DNA of 6,109 nucleotides from CAYWEP01 sp964613075. GTDB taxonomy: Bacteria > Patescibacteriota > Microgenomatia > Levybacterales > UBA12049. Below are positions 5,350-6,109 of the stretch, piece by piece. The position numbers and the translations under genes are program-made. Each line of letters starts with the position of its first letter. The stretch's first letter is position 1. The notes below the pieces were generated by a model, which ran no database searches, was not told where the DNA came from, and saw nothing but the letters and a program-made list of their open reading frames with translations. The DNA is taken from NCBI GenBank assembly GCA_964613075.1, contig CAZTFV010000062.1, forward strand, positions 1 to 6,109, read 5' to 3'.

Positions 5350-5399
5350 AAAAATCCCAATTTCAAATGTCCAAAATATTAGGTCAATTAGAAATTAGG
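5338..5399. repeat. 12-bp perfect inverted repeat in the hisS-EamA spacer
   Basis: CCTAATTTCTAA (5338-5349) is exactly complementary to TTAGAAATTAGG (5388-5399), with a 38-base loop. The arms are made of the same repeat words that form the arrays, in opposite orientation. The AT-rich stem and long loop make it a poor intrinsic terminator. Confidence 0.65.
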
Positions 5400-5411
5400 T
5401 CAATTAGGTCA
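5378..5411. repeat. Three ATTAGGTCA units reaching into the hisS stop codon
   Basis: ATTAGGTCA occurs at 5378-5386, 5394-5402 and 5403-5411; the last two are directly adjacent. On the hisS strand the unit reads TGACCTAAT, and the TGA of the last copy (5409-5411) is the hisS stop codon. The repeat cluster therefore begins exactly at the end of the gene. Confidence 0.8.
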
Positions 5412-6109
5412 ATTTAGCGACTTGATTAGATCTTCAATCGTGATTTGCTTCTGTTGTCTTGTTTTCATGTTTCGCAAAGATACCATACCTTTTTCTTCCT
5501 CCTCAGGGCCGATGATGACAACATACGGGATGCCTTTTTGGTCAGCGTATTTTAACTGTTTCTCAATCTTTGCATTTGTATCAAGATAAACTTCTGTATT
5601 TATATTGTTCGAGCGAAGTCGAGAACTAATTTCTATTGACGAAGATACAAATTCAGCCGAAAAGACAGCTATTAATACTTTTGTTCCTGTTGCATCTTGC
5701 GGGAAAAGATTTTGTTGCTCCATTGCCTCGAGTGTCCGGTCAAAGCCGAATGCACAGCCCACAGCCGGAATATCACGGTTAGCGAACATGCCGATTAATT
5801 TGTCATACCGTCCGCCGCCACAGACGCTGCCTGCGGAATATCCTGCTATTTCAATCTCAAAGATCATGTCGGTATAGTAATCCAGCCCGCGTGCCAGCGT
5901 CGGTTCAAAGACAATGTTTTTCTCGTCTACTCCCATTCCTTTGGCAATATCACCGATCAGACTTACTGTTTTCGGTTTTTCGGCAGATTGTACCCACGCC
6001 AAAATCTCAGGATCAAATCCTTTTCTCGTTAGTTCTTCCCTTACTTTCTCTGAGCCTATTTTTTTTAGCTTGTCAATGATGGTGATTGCAGGTTGCGGAA
6101 TATCTTTAA
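5409..6109 (-). CDS. hisS: Histidine-tRNA ligase, C-terminal part (5' end outside window)
   Basis: Class II aminoacyl-tRNA synthetase charging tRNA-His with histidine in the cytoplasm. The frame stays open from the stop to the right edge, giving 232 complete codons; the N-terminal part, including motifs 1 and 2, lies outside. Visible first is IDKLKKIGSEKVREEL, the family's segment before the catalytic insert region. LARGLDYYT (RGLDYYT at 5871-5891) is the histidine-binding HisA motif, then CGGGRYDKLIG (GGGRYD at 5802-5819). FGFDRTLEAM (FGFDR at 5736-5750) is motif 3 with its arginine, usually GLER here. The anticodon-binding domain follows, from KVLIAVF to the end, with QLKYADQKGIPYVVIIG. A TTG at 6002 is an internal leucine, not the start. 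The stretch 5607-5636 in this domain is built from words otherwise seen in spacers. The stop TGA belongs to a spacer repeat unit. Confidence 0.96.
   Translation of the reverse strand, partial: KDIPQPAITIIDKLKKIGSEKVREELTRKGFDPEILAWVQSAEKPKTVSLIGDIAKGMGVDEKNIVFEPTLARGLDYYTDMIFEIEIAGYSAGSVCGGGRYDKLIGMFANRDIPAVGCAFGFDRTLEAMEQQNLFPQDATGTKVLIAVFSAEFVSSSIEISSRLRSNNINTEVYLDTNAKIEKQLKYADQKGIPYVVIIGPEEEEKGMVSLRNMKTRQQKQITIEDLIKSLN

Noticed and set aside
5409..6002. Complete short hisS paralog (HisZ-like or domain-only) starting at 6002
   Set aside because: The codon at 6002 is TTG and the frame continues upstream with good hisS similarity to the window edge; it is a partial full-length gene.
5605..6079. 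Plus-strand open frames opposite hisS
   Set aside because: Antisense shadows of conserved hisS motifs.

Overview
The window reads as a compact, AT-leaning bacterial chromosome segment with six protein genes and almost no waste outside short AT-rich spacers. Several traits together suggest a Candidate Phyla Radiation (Patescibacteria, Parcubacteria-like) genome: a release factor 1 with a shortened N-terminal domain, an L31 protein with a lysine-rich tail, spacers built from words such as AATTTCTAAT, weak or absent Shine-Dalgarno sequences, and housekeeping genes interleaved with single transporter genes. This assignment is an inference from style; no marker gene in the window proves it. The genetic code looks standard: TGA ends two genes (kef-type, hisS), TAG ends rpmE and TAA ends the other three, with no in-frame TGA inside any gene.

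Layout. Positions 1-115 are a spacer with an imperfect hairpin (3-37) and an AT-rich repeat cluster. A plus-strand Kef-type cation/proton antiporter follows (116-1867). Its 3' end overlaps by 22 bp the 3' end of minus-strand prfA (1846-2736). Upstream of prfA, on the same strand, is rpmE (2840-3139); the 103-bp gap between them is filled with the same kind of repeats. rpmE diverges from an unrecognised plus-strand gene (3231-4370) across a 91-bp region. That region holds two near-consensus sigma-70 promoters whose -35 boxes overlap on opposite strands, plus a 15-bp palindrome over the -10 box of the unknown gene. The unknown gene converges, with only 5 bp between stops, on a minus-strand EamA/DMT transporter gene (4376-5281). 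After another repeat-rich spacer, the 3' part of hisS (minus strand) runs off the window's right edge.

How the parts work together. rpmE and prfA (translation) probably share a transcript started at the strong divergent promoter, whose geometry predicts a leaderless rpmE mRNA. hisS is a third translation gene. The antiporter and the EamA protein are stand-alone membrane transporters. The most novel item is the 379-residue protein at 3231-4370: a probable helix-turn-helix followed by two diverged copies of a ~90-100-residue module, with a G8 tract in its early codons. I cannot assign it to a family. No RNA gene, CRISPR array, insertion sequence or convincing intrinsic terminator was found.
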